The notes beneath the pieces are model-generated. The model ran no database searches and was not told where the DNA came from. It worked only from the letters and a program-made list of their open reading frames with translations. Below are positions 32,340-42,525 of a DNA stretch of 56,978 bases, piece by piece. Origin of the DNA: Chara braunii. Lineage: Eukaryota; Streptophyta; Charophyceae; Charales; Characeae. The position numbers and the translations under genes are program-made. How positions within the stretch are numbered: the stretch's first letter is position 1; each line of letters opens with the position of its first letter. The stretch covers positions 754,311 through 811,288 of the forward strand of contig BFEA01000643.1 of the NCBI GenBank assembly GCA_003427395.1. Reading direction: 5' to 3'.

Positions 32340-33548
32340 TGCTAACACACTAACATTAACATCTTAATCACTGCTCTTGCAATAACCTAAGACCCCTACC
32401 TTCACACCCTGTCTACCTCTGCAACATACTTCCTCCATAGCTAAATTGCTATCTAACAACATACTAATGGACGATCTTGAGTTGAGTCCTGTTTCCCACA
32501 TTCTGTGGGATAGTTGTGTTACGTACACAACCCCCCCCCCCCCCACACACTCACAGAGCTATCTCTGTACTGTCAGCTATAGTGCATCAACACCTTCTCC
32601 TACCGAGCTATAGCGGCCACTCTCTCTATGGTGCTGGTGCTTTTCTCCACAGCTTCTCCCCAGCACAATGCACCCAACCGAACATACAAGACTTGGGAGG
32701 AGGCTGATTCATATCGTGTTGGCAGGATTGCCTGAGCTCTGCTTGACTATAGTGAATGATTTGTGGTTGTGGTTGACTTCTAGAGAAATCTTAGACTCTT
32801 AGTCTGCTGGACCTGGCAGAGCCTGAGTGTCGGCTCTCCCAGGGCCTGGATTGACATTTCCAGGACTTAAGAACTCAGTCTGTCTTCTGCTCCCCAAAGC
32901 TATTGACCTCAGGACTCGTGGACGTGGCCTTAAACCACCATGGCTCTTCAAGGTGGGTTGGGATTCCGGCTCGGGCTGGTTGGCAACTTTTGACAAAAAA
33001 ATTAATGCGCCCATGCTGGTGATTTTTCATGCCAAGTATTTTTGAGGAAAAATCAGGAATCGGTTGTTGATCCTTCCCGAGGAGGGGGGGGCGAAATAAA
33101 TCTGCATGGCCGGAAATATTCTCACGGTTAAGAATGGATGTCTTGTCTACCTGCCGCTACCCGTAGGCTTGGAAAGAAACTGTCAGGTCGTTTATTTTGC
33201 GCTGGGGGCAGTGGTGGTGAACAGCCCCACAACACAACTTTGCACCCCGCCACCCCGAACTTTGATTTGACTGGAGACCACCATCTGAAGACCCGTATTG
33301 CTGGTTTTGACCCTGGATCCTCCCTCCTCTTATTCTTACCCCGTTTCAGTTGTTCTCTCTCGGTTCCTTTCCGTTCCTCTTCTCCCCCACTCCTCCCGTG
33401 TGCTGGTGACGTTCACATTTTTTCCCTTTGTTGTCCATCTCATCTTATCCTTCTCTCTTTCTCTCCTCCTCTTTTCTACCAACTCCTCATTTCTACTGTC
33501 TGTCGTCCTTCCTTGTCTCCCTCCCTATCTTCTTCACCCGAATAGAAC
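32340..33548. other. Unassigned stretch, pyrimidine-rich
   Basis: A C run at about 32528-32544 and a C/T-rich region 33310-33545 that keeps several frames open on both strands by composition alone. No gene supported. Confidence 0.5.
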
Positions 33549-33619
33549 ACCCGGTCATTACAGCTATATCTGGACTGAAAATTGCACCACATGGCCCACA
33601 CGGCTATAACGACCGGGTG
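33549..33619. repeat. Inverted repeat, 18-bp arms
   Basis: CACCCGGTCATTACAGC near 33549-33565 pairs with GGCTATAACGACCGGGTG at 33602-33619 (16 of 18 bases). This gives a stem of about 18 bp with a 35-base loop. Confidence 0.6.
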
Positions 33620-34063
33620 ACGCATGCCCAATTGGGCAATGTGTATGGAGCCAAGGAGCCGCAATGTGATGAAAAGGACTGAATGGACAATCCAATGTCA
33701 TTGAAACATCGACAAGCAATGTACAAGCAATGTACATCCCGATACATACAAAATGGCACAAAGTAGTGCAGTGGAATACTCAAAGATAAGTCCTGACCGG
33801 ACTAGGACTGACGCTACATCCCATCATACACCACATATGAGAGAGGGGGAGGAAGGACCGCACACATAGAAGAAAGGTCCCTCCTTGTACACGCACATGG
33901 GGGTGATACCACAGATGAGAGATGGGGGGAGAGGCGAGACGAAGATGGAGGCGAGGAAGAATACCAAGATCACGATGACGAAGTCCAAAAATAGTCACTT
34001 GCCGAATGTCCAATCAATGTCTGCCTCAAAAATGTCGGATCAGATCCCGGGCGCTATGCCCGC

Positions 34064-34834
34064 TGTAACCTCTGCCTGTATCTTCTGCCTGTAACCCCTC
34101 TCTCTCTATCTGAAGACGAAGAAGAAGAAGAAGAAGAAGAAGAGGAAGGAGGAGGAAGGAGGAAGGAGGAAGGAGGGAGACGACGATGAAGAAGAAGATG
34201 TCGTCCTCCTTGCTGTCTCACCTGCAGGAACCGCCGGACTGACCGCCGTCTCGCGTTGTCGTGTGCAGGTCGGTGCGTCCGTGGAGCCCCAGCTATGGCG
34301 CCAAGTGAGCTCCGCTGCAGGTATGGCCTCCGCACCTCTGCCTCCTGCGCCTCTCTTCTCAACCCTAGGGCACACCGCTAAGTAGTGCAGCCCCTGTCCA
34401 GCAGCGTGTCGCTCCAGCAGTGAGCTCCTCGAACTGTGTGCCTGCCCAGGCCGTGACCCAGCTATATACAGCGCTGGGCCCTACTGTGTTGCTGCAGCGT
34501 GGCCTGAAACGGCCCGCATGGTCGGGCCCCTAGCGGATGTCCAGACCGTGCTGCTGATGCAGCAAGGCGCAACGTGTGCCTGGCGTCTTTCGGCCCTACC
34601 TCTGCTGTACCCAGTCCCAAGGTCGTGCCTTCGGGACTGCGAGTCCGAAACGACGTTCTGAACACACAAAAATAGGACAACAAATATAAATGATTGCTGC
34701 CTCACATTGTGCCTGCGGCCTAAAAGGCGGTCGTGGGCCTCCAGGGCGCGTGTTGGATGGGCATGCGGCCTGGGGTCCCTCAGCAACGGTCGGGCCCCTC
34801 AAATGGGGCTTGTGTGCATGCGCAGCATGTAACA
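34064..34834 (-). repeat. 3' LTR of second chromovirus (left edge inferred)
   Basis: On the minus strand TGTTACATG begins directly after the polypurine tract, the usual LTR start. The other edge is not fixed; TGTAACC at 34064 or 34090 would give a minus-strand GGTTACA end and a length near 745-770 bases. A GAA microsatellite lies inside at about 34113-34142. Confidence 0.5.
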
Positions 34835-34850
34835 CCCCCCCCCCTCCTGA
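34835..34850 (-). other. Polypurine tract
   Basis: On the minus strand TCAGGAGGGGGGGGGG precedes the LTR start TGTTACATG. Polypurine tracts prime plus-strand DNA in LTR elements. This fixes element orientation and LTR edge. Confidence 0.8.
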
Positions 34851-34961
34851 AGTCAAGCCGGGTTGAGGACGAAGCTGATGATCTGAAAGTGGAACTTGGA
34901 CGCGAGCGCGACGTGGAGCCGAAGGTTTCGTGGCTTGCCTTGCAACTTGCGTTCGTAGTGT

Positions 34962-36200
34962 GTGAGAACATCGAGTTGTTGCTTGAAGTTCTGCACGGGT
35001 CAACCAATGGTGAACTTTATGGCTGCAGTACGAAAAGTGTACTAAGTACTCCATTGACCTGTTGCCGTAGCGTCGCTGGGAGGTGATGTTGCCAGCCTCT
35101 TGAAAACCGTCCATAGAGGGTGGGTCTTGCGATCGTGGTCCGGGAAAATCGTCATGTCGCTGTAGTGAATAGAGTCAGCTTGGAACAATGAAAGACCGGG
35201 TAGACGGGCAAGTGGGGTGGGCACCTTGATGACGAATGAAGATCCATCGGGTGCATCCCGAGCGGGTGCCACGATTGACCAGGGCCCCATCCATTTTGGG
35301 AGGAGCTTGCGAAAGATAACTTATCCGAGGCTGAATTTTGTGGTTGAGACCCATACGAGGTCGCCGGTGCGGAACGGATAAGGAAGACGTTGACGATTGG
35401 CCTGTTGGCTCATGCATTGCTGCGTCTTTGACATTTGGTCATGTGCCTTGACAAGTAGCTCTTGCATCCGACACAAGAAAAATAGATGGTTGTCGCTTTC
35501 GGCCGCCCGTGGGATAATCGTGTCCAATGGAGAAGTGACCGACGAGCCATGCTCGAATTCAAAGGGCGACATCCAGATAGTCAAATGAATGAACGAGTTG
35601 TTTGCCAACTGAACATCCGACAGCAGCTCAACCCAATCCTTTTGGTCGGGACGGATGAGAGTGGAAGGAGAATCTGTGCGGTTTGATGCGCCGTCTTTGT
35701 TTGGCCATCGGTTTGGGGGTGGGGAGCCGAACTCGGCTTGAGAGATGAACCCCAACCAAAAATTGGACGTGAACCGAGTGTCGCGGTCGCAAACGATTTC
35801 TTTGGGGTAACCATTGGTTCGAATCCAACCGAAGTAAAGAACCTCGGCCAATTTTGGTGCCTTGGTATAATAGCAGCAAAGCAAAAACATGATGAACTTG
35901 GTGAGTCGATCGACCACCGTGAGAATCCCATCCACACCGGTCTTGTGCTTTTGGAACGACCTCGTGATATCCATGGCAATTGCTCCCTTCGGCACAAGGG
36001 GACCGGTAATGGTTGCAACTCACCATACAAACAGTGATTGCGGGATTTGCAACGTTTGCAAACCTCGCATGACTCGCAATAGCGTTTGACGCTGCCGAGA
36101 AGGTTGGGCTACCAAAAGCGCTTGTGAAGTCGGCCAATCGTTCGATTGACTCCAAAATGTTCGGTGGCGGGAGTGTCGTGGAACTTGCCAAGAAGCAAGT
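34962..36200 (-). pseudogene. Integrase and chromodomain remnant
   Basis: Pieces in order: zinc-binding cysteines near 36080 (CESCEVCKRCK), core with GILTVVDRLTKF and ExVCDRDTRFTSNFW (35321-35995), HPQTDGQTKTAHQT in a second frame (35581-36030), C-terminal domain GPWSIV near 35285 with SLFQADSIHYSD near 35180, and at 34962-35114 SMEYLVHFSYCSHKVHHWL, resembling a chromodomain. The first two catalytic Asp are in place or likely; the Glu of GQTE is Lys. A frameshift in the core also disables it. Confidence 0.82.
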
Positions 36201-36585
36201 GGGAATCACTTGGCACGCAAAGAAGATCCTTCCACTGCGAGTGAATGAGCAAATATCCCTCTTGGATCTGGTAGTGCGATGAAACTCGGGTTCGACTTGG
36301 TAGCTGTGGATGAAGCTGTCCCACAGGTCGACATCGATCTCGAAAGTCGAATAGACTGTGGTGCAATGATCCCGACGCCATGAAAAAGCATTCGCAAAAC
36401 GGTTTGACTTCCCCGGGATGTGATCGGAAAGATGTCAAACTGGTCAATGAAAGCCGTCCAACGGGTGATGGTGTTGTTGACCGTGTCTTGGGCCTTGTAC
36501 AAGAGCAACAAATTGTTATCCGTAACGCATCGGAATTGACTTCGACCAAGAAGAAAATGCCATCATCGCTTGAGCGTGTGGACAA
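36109..36585 (-). pseudogene. RNase H end and integrase zinc-binding start
   Basis: The minus-strand frame carries HLLLGKFHDTPATEHFGVNRTIGRLHKRFW at its end (HFG motif near 36140), the N-terminal zinc-binding region of gypsy integrase. The upstream part would link from RNase H but is frame-shifted relative to 36563-37849. Confidence 0.6.
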
Positions 36586-37849
36586 AGGCTAGTAGCTCCT
36601 CCTTCTGTGGATCGTCGATTGAGTGCACGACAGGTACTTTCTTGATGAAATATTCGACCAGGTGCCAATTCACGCCATCAAGTTGCTCGAGGACGATACC
36701 AATGCCATAGCCGGACACATCAGTAGTGACGAGTGTTGGCAATAGCGGGTCGTAGTAGATGCGCAAGACCTCCGCGAATAGCAAAGCGTTTTTTAGGGTT
36801 AAAAATAAACCCCTCGCATCCTCCCCGAAGTTGAACGACTGATCCTCATATTTAGGCTTGGTCAAGTTGGCCACGATCTTCAAATAGCCTTTGATAAAAC
36901 GCTGGTAGTAGCTGGCAAGGCCAATAAACGAATGGACATCCGTAACATTCCGTGGCTCCGACCACTCTTGGATGGTTTGATTCTTGTCCGATAACAGACT
37001 GATGCCCTTCGGTGTGACAAAATGGCCCAAGTATTCTAGCTTTTGCCGAACAAATTCGCACTTGTCGCGGTTGGTTTTGTAGTTGGCGTGGCGGAGCGTC
37101 GCCAACACTCGTCGACGGTGCTCAAGATGATCCTCTAAGGTTCGACTATAGACGAGAATGTCGTCCAAGTAGCCCAGCACAGACCGGTCCAACATCGTGT
37201 GGAACTCGCTGGTCATTGTCGATTGAAAAGTCATTGGGGCATTGGTGAGGCCAAAAGGCATGACCACCCACTCAAAATGCCCGCACCACGTGTTGAACGT
37301 GGACTTATAGCAATCAATTGGGCGTATCGAAATCTGATGATAGCCCGACTTCAAGTCGAACGAGAAAAAGTACTTCGCCCAAATGCTCAAGAAGGTCGTC
37401 GATATAAGGAAGAGGCCCCGCATTCTTGATGGTTTGCACGTTGAGCTTGCAGTACTCGATGCACAATCATAGATCCTTCTTCTTCTTTTGTACAAACAGA
37501 ACTGGCGCACCATATGGTGAGTTGCTATGACGGATCCAACCCTTATCCAACAGATTATCGGGTTCGTGCGGAGGACCGTAAACTCCTCCTCGCTCATCCG
37601 ATAGTTGCAACCTTGTGGTGACACGACGCCGGCCTTAAGTTTGATCTCGTGAGAGATCGGCCGATTCGACACCACACGGGTAGGTGACTCGAAGATGTCG
37701 ACGAACTCGTCAGGCAACTGCACCACACGGGAGTCCGAAGGCAAGTCCGTGGGTAAAGAGTCGACTACCGTGACGGTTCGTAGAAAACATAGGCTTATCT
37801 TGTCGGGCTGCTCATAAGCACAAGTAGCTAATAACGACTTCGCCGTCAC
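36563..37849 (-). CDS. Reverse transcriptase and RNase H, long open frame
   Basis: 428 codons open without a stop. Domains: palm with FSFDLKSGYHQI (catalytic Asp), FEWVVMPFGLTNAPMTFQ, catalytic YLDDILVYSRT, YLGHFVTPKGI (thumb), FIGLASYYQRFIKGY, and RNase H start TTDVSGYGIGIVLEQLDG with EYFIKKVPVVHSIDDPQKEELLAFVHTLK. All main RT residues are intact. The segment upstream of FSFDL around 37430-37560 reads garbled (frame change), so it is not complete. It copies element RNA into DNA in the capsid. Confidence 0.85.
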   Translation of the reverse strand: MTAKSLLATCAYEQPDKISLCFLRTVTVVDSLPTDLPSDSRVVQLPDEFVDIFESPTRVVSNRPISHEIKLKAGVVSPQGCNYRMSEEEFTVLRTNPIICWIRVGSVIATHHMVRQFCLYKRRRRIYDCASSTASSTCKPSRMRGLFLISTTFLSIWAKYFFSFDLKSGYHQISIRPIDCYKSTFNTWCGHFEWVVMPFGLTNAPMTFQSTMTSEFHTMLDRSVLGYLDDILVYSRTLEDHLEHRRRVLATLRHANYKTNRDKCEFVRQKLEYLGHFVTPKGISLLSDKNQTIQEWSEPRNVTDVHSFIGLASYYQRFIKGYLKIVANLTKPKYEDQSFNFGEDARGLFLTLKNALLFAEVLRIYYDPLLPTLVTTDVSGYGIGIVLEQLDGVNWHLVEYFIKKVPVVHSIDDPQKEELLAFVHTLKR

Positions 37850-38322
37850 AACTTGACATCGGATTGAAGGGTGCGGAAGATGAATGGTACACGGAACTTA
37901 GGCGCTAAAGGCCTCGCGAATAGGAAGAGTCCACCGATGGAAGTTGACCGTGTGATCCGCACTTGCAAGCTAATGATATCGAAGTCCGCGTCCAAGACGT
38001 CGAACGTCACCGGTTCACATGCATGAGGTGCGGAATATACCGGTACGACCTCGATGTAGCGGTGGATAAGTTGTTGCGTCCTTCTATTCACCAACTTCAT
38101 CGTCGTCGGGTTTGCCTTCCTCTGAACTTGTGCGCCAAGGCCATCTCTTTGAATAAATGTTTGGTTCATGAAATTGCGAGTCGCGCCACTATCCAGCAAA
38201 GCGTTGCAGAACGCTTGCTCAACTTGGATGCGAACGTAGAGTGGTGCATTGTTGTCGTCGTACCACTGTGTGCGAAACTCACGGACCACCTTGGTAACAT
38301 ACGCAAGGATATCCCCCATCAC
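37846..38322 (-). pseudogene. Aspartic protease
   Basis: 158-codon frame overlapping the RT frame by 4 bases. FCNALLDSGATRNFMNQTFI carries the D-S-G-A active site. The position between zinc knuckle and RT fits. ATG overlap at the end (37846-37849) suggests a shifted junction, from decay or programmed frameshift; the latter cannot be told from this copy. Confidence 0.8.
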
Positions 38323-38758
38323 AACTTTGTCATTCGTTGACGAAGCTGGTGGTGCATATGAGGATAAGTACCTGTGAAGATGAGCTCATAGTGTTGCACA
38401 TTGCGGTTTCGGCAAGCGGTCCATGGTCGGGAGAGGAAGCCATGCGAAATCCTTGGACATGAGCGGGTCCAATACCTCTATGTTGAACTCGCGCGTCGAA
38501 TCCTGTGAAGAACCACTTGAAGACGATAAGTCGCCTCTTCCGGACAGAGAAGTCACCTCACATACATCTTACCCTTGCGCATGAGTGCCCAGTGAAGGTA
38601 CGAGTCGGGCAGCATAGTACTCATAAGAATATATAAGATGGGAGAACTATCGACTTCCTCATGGGCCTTGGAACTAAGGGTGGTCGCCTGCGCAACAACC
38701 GGTTCCGAAAGCGTCGAGATTGCCATCACATCACTCCCGGCGGTGCTAACTTTCCCAG

Positions 38759-39860
38759 CTATTTACTCTTGGCGTTCAAAGGACAATTGACTGTGTTGTG
38801 GAGATTGCTATTACAGCACAAGCAGTAGTGGAATCTCCTGCGTATCTTGCATTCGTGTTCGGGGAGACCGTATTGGGTCCATGAGTCTTGGGTTGCTGCA
38901 CTTGGCCCGAGGTTTGACGTGGTGTGGGTCTTCGATCTGTCGCATCCTCGGCCTTTGTCTGGGCGGCCAACATCCCGGGCGACTGTGAATCTGTCCCCCT
39001 CATTGGCAGACATGGCCTCGCTTGACAGATCTATCATCGTTGCCGCCACTACCACGATCATTTTAGACTTATGTTGTTCTCTACTCGAGTCTGCTGCAGG
39101 CGAATGACCAAGGTTCTTGGCTTCCATGTTCATGATAATAATCTGCGCGGCCTTGTAAAAGAGCTCCGTAGTTGTGGCGAGAGTATTCGCGACTTGTGTC
39201 AAAGCGTTTGACAATGCCAGACACGACCTCGAGATAAAGTAGTGTTTGACCGCCATAAAGCTCATCGATACACCCGGCGTGGACACCAAGCGTTGATGCT
39301 CGTCAATCCAATCTCCGCTTGACAACGTGTTCTAGTGGAACTTCATCAATTTCTCCATTGCCTGAAGTTAGGGCAACTCCACTTGGAACCATTTGTGTCG
39401 CTCTGCCTTCAGATCAGCCCAACTAATTTTGGTATGCAGTTGGGAGACCACCACCCCATGAGTGGACAACATATTGTGCAACCAAACTTGGTACGCGCCC
39501 CCCGATCGAGAGTACATGTATGTGTGTCGTTTGACTTCATTGGTTTGGTGGATCTCTAGCATGCTCGAACTGGTGGAACCATGCAATTGGGTTCGTCTTT
39601 GTGACATCGCAGAAGATCGGTTGACCATCGAACTTCGGAATGGTCTCGTGTGGTGACGTGGTAGGGCCAGGGGCTGCAGTGCAGATCTGCTGCTCAATTT
39701 GTTGAGTGGCCGCTTGTTGTAGTCGTGTGCCGTCCTTTAGTGTTCCGATATCGATCTCGAAGGCATAAAGGCGATCGACAATGTTGGAGAAGTTGGCGCC
39801 GGTGATGGCGACAAGTCGTTGCTCGAGTTGTTGTTGGCGGTTGTTCACTTTCTTGACCAC
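38759..39860 (-). pseudogene. Gag with intact CCHC zinc knuckle
   Basis: Pieces: 39537-39860 (coiled-coil-like Gln-rich start, then IPKFDGQPIF and NPIAWFHQFEHA, the usual capsid start), 39368-39697 in another frame (QVWLHNMLSTHG, ISWADLKAERHKWF, capsid), and 38759-39325 ending in CLCCNSNLHNTVNC, a perfect C-X2-C-X4-H-X4-C knuckle. Gag coats the RNA. Frame changes separate the pieces. Confidence 0.8.
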
Positions 39861-40029
39861 GTCGTCAAGGAAGTGGATATCCTCCTATTGTGCAATGTAC
39901 GTCGCCACGAGGCCTGTGAAGTGGAAGAACAACAAACATGTTACACGTTAAAATATGACATTATATTTTAAATTGATACTCGCAAGCTATTCATTTAATG
40001 TTAAAATCATCATATTTTGGAATTGAATG

Positions 40030-40640
40030 AAACTTAGGATATAAGTAGTGAACCGGAAAAATGCAATTGATAGGCCATAAATTGAAACTGAAGTGAAGAT
40101 TCAAGGCAATCACGTACGGAACATGATGGTTTAAATGTGGATTTCATTGCACTTCCATAAATTTTGTAACTTAAAAGTCGTCATTGACATGAAGTTGTTA
40201 GAAATTGAAACTCAAGAGAAGTTCAACACTCAATGCAATAAGACACTGAACAACAATGTTGAACTCTCGATTTCATCACACCTTGATCAATTTTGTGTGA
40301 GCATTTAGTCAGACTTATTTTACATGACATTGTGACTTACATAAATTGGAACTCAATCGAAGAGTAAGGGCAATCATATGGTAAATATGATGGTTTAAGT
40401 ATGGATTCCATCGCACTTTGACAATTTATGTAATTTAAAAGACGTAACTACATGTCATTGTCATACATTGAAATTCAAGAGAACGATAGACGTAATGAGA
40501 CACTGAATGAGAAGGTTGTGAATGATCGCATAGTTTGCATCATACTTCGATTAATTTTGCCTATCACTTAGCATTGAGTCAGACGTATTTTACATGACAT
40601 TGTGACAAGCAGAAACTCGAAGTCAACCGAAGAGTCAATG
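40030..40640. repeat. Tandem repeat, 264-270 bp, about 2.3 copies
   Basis: GATGGTTTAAATGTGGATT at 40125 matches GATGGTTTAAGTATGGATT at 40389 (offset 264). ACATGACATTGTGAC at 40322 matches 40592 (offset 270). A/T-rich, no coding. Confidence 0.75.
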
Positions 40641-40716
40641 CACACGTGCAAGAAATCATAAACGCAAATTAGAAGTCAAAAATTGTATGCACACGTGCAA
40701 GAAATCATAAACGCAA
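40639..40716. repeat. Exact 29-bp direct repeat
   Basis: 40639-40667 is identical to 40688-40716 (starts TGCACACGTGCAAG), offset 49 bases, each containing a CACGTG core. Confidence 0.9.
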
Positions 40717-40985
40717 GATCGAACTACGTCTAATTTACATGCTACCAACTAACTCAAGATTGAACTACTCGGAATTAAATGCTACAAGCTGCCGTAATGT
40801 AAATATTCTAAAACGCTATCATTTACAAATTTAAAGCATCTATAAGCGTCCCCACGTCCTATGAGAACCAAACCCGTATAAGGCATTCATTGACGAACAG
40901 AAAGCAAGGGTTTGCGGTTGTCCCTTCGTCGTCACGTTCGAGAACACTTACATGTATTTTATTCTTACAAACCTGCTAACACCTG

Positions 40986-41776
40986 TCAAAGACCGATGGC
41001 GTCACGCACAAAACATGCCACTTGTTGTATCTCATACCACTTGTTAACCTCATGAATGTAACCAGCAATCTCCAAACCGGACTGTCCGTTCTCGTAGAGA
41101 AGGCACATATTGGCCATATTGCGACCGTCCATTCTGAGCTCGTTGCAAGAAACAAGCAGTACGACGTTTACCAAAGTTCACTTTCTGTTTAAACATGTCA
41201 TACACAACACTCTGCAGAAGTCGGAACCGGTCAAAGACAACTGTGCGCAATAGTATGACATATCCTGTGGCAGCATTCAGACACCATATAGGGGATATAG
41301 TTTCAAAACGGATTGTAGGACGCACAATCCAACAAATCTTGTTTGAAGTTCGCGGACCACACGCGATGTGACTTTGTGACGTTCTCAAAGCGAAGGTAAA
41401 ACTGCTTATTCTCTTCCTGTTTGAGAGTGGCGCGCAGAGACGGAAGTTGTGTGATGCCAATTACATAATGAGGTACTTTGATTAGGCTCCCTCACTCCAA
41501 CGCGAAAGCAAACTTGTACTCCTTATGCCATGGATATTTCCTTGTCAGGATCACTCTATCCCATTCTACCTTGGACCACACATCGAAAGGTTTGTTTAAG
41601 AAGGGGACGACACTCGTCCACGGGTCGTTTTCGAACTTCGTTGTCATCGACCCGATAATTTCGGTATCGCATTCCACATCACACAATCTGCATGCACAAG
41701 GGTAAATGGGATATGAATAATCATGCCAGTCAGTCATGGCGCCTGTTGCACTCCTTACACAAGACATGACATGCAA
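40986..41776 (-). pseudogene. Unrecognised frame downstream of DUF7869 gene
   Basis: Frames 41492-41776, 41050-41460 and 40986-41174 on the same strand. The first has a Cys-containing N-terminal part (CVRSATGAM, YPCACRLCDVECD), then WSKVEWDRVILTRKYPW. The later ones read as hydrophobic and charged domain-like sequence across frame changes. It may be a second gene of the same element, or its 3' part. No family recognised. Confidence 0.35.
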
Positions 41777-41945
41777 AACATAAACGAGAATGAATTGTTG
41801 AAAAAGTAGAACAATCGCATCTACGATGAACAGAACTTGCGAAATTGCTTAACCATCACTCAACCATCTTATAAAAATCATCCCAAAATCGTGGGCAAAT
41901 TTCGCCACGTTGTCCTACCCCCGAAATCATAACAATTCACTAAGT

Positions 41946-42525
41946 TCAAAAATAATATGCTCCTTTCCAAGCTTCGTCTTTCCATAATGCACAAACTCGA
42001 CGATGATGTCCTACCACAATAAACCTCGTCCGAACAGTCATTATCAAAAACCATACTCGCTCACTTATCGGGAAGAGTAACAAGACATATGACGTGCACT
42101 CGTCGCTTTTGTCCCGTGCATTCACACTCCCTTTCGCAGATGGACTCAAATCTCGAAGTGCAGGTTCAGCATTCAATCGAACATTGGAAGGAATGGCAAG
42201 TCCAGTCGTGAACAGTTTTGTCCTTCTGGCCGGTCTTACCCAACCAAAAACGATCGAGTCGACATGCTGTCATTGTGTCTGGTCAGTCATCTTCTATCTT
42301 TTCTCCCATGCGCTATCATACCGTTCTTTGAGGGACTTGCTTACCCAGTCGGCACCATGTATTCCATTAACACTTTATTATAATTTTGCGAATGTTTTTC
42401 ACCAACCACCTGAGAAAATGTTTTGCCCACCCAGATAGGCATGTTGCTGGATAAATCGTCAACGGAGGGACAAAGGATAAGAAAAGTGTCGATGTTAACA
42501 TGCACGCGGGGGTCGAAACTGGTCT
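41946..42525 (-). other. Unassigned between two minus-strand frames
   Basis: A 76-codon minus frame (41946-42176) and a plus frame (42094-42438) overlap. No motif. Confidence 0.4.

Larger units (their letters stand above)
34064..39900 (-). mobile_element. Second Ty3/gypsy chromovirus, 5'-truncated
   Basis: Reading right to left: Gag (38759-39860), protease (37846-38322), RT/RNase H (36563-37849), integrase (35042-36585), chromodomain-like end (34962-35114), polypurine tract (34835-34850) and 3' LTR (start 34834). No matching LTR was found right of 39900, so the 5' end is lost or lies in another insertion. It differs in sequence from the element at 10.8-19.6 kb. The long RT frame suggests it is younger. 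Confidence 0.88.

Noticed and set aside
33138-33682. Overlapping Ser/Leu/Pro-rich frames
   Set aside because: They come from a C/T-rich low-complexity tract that keeps all frames open. No domain.
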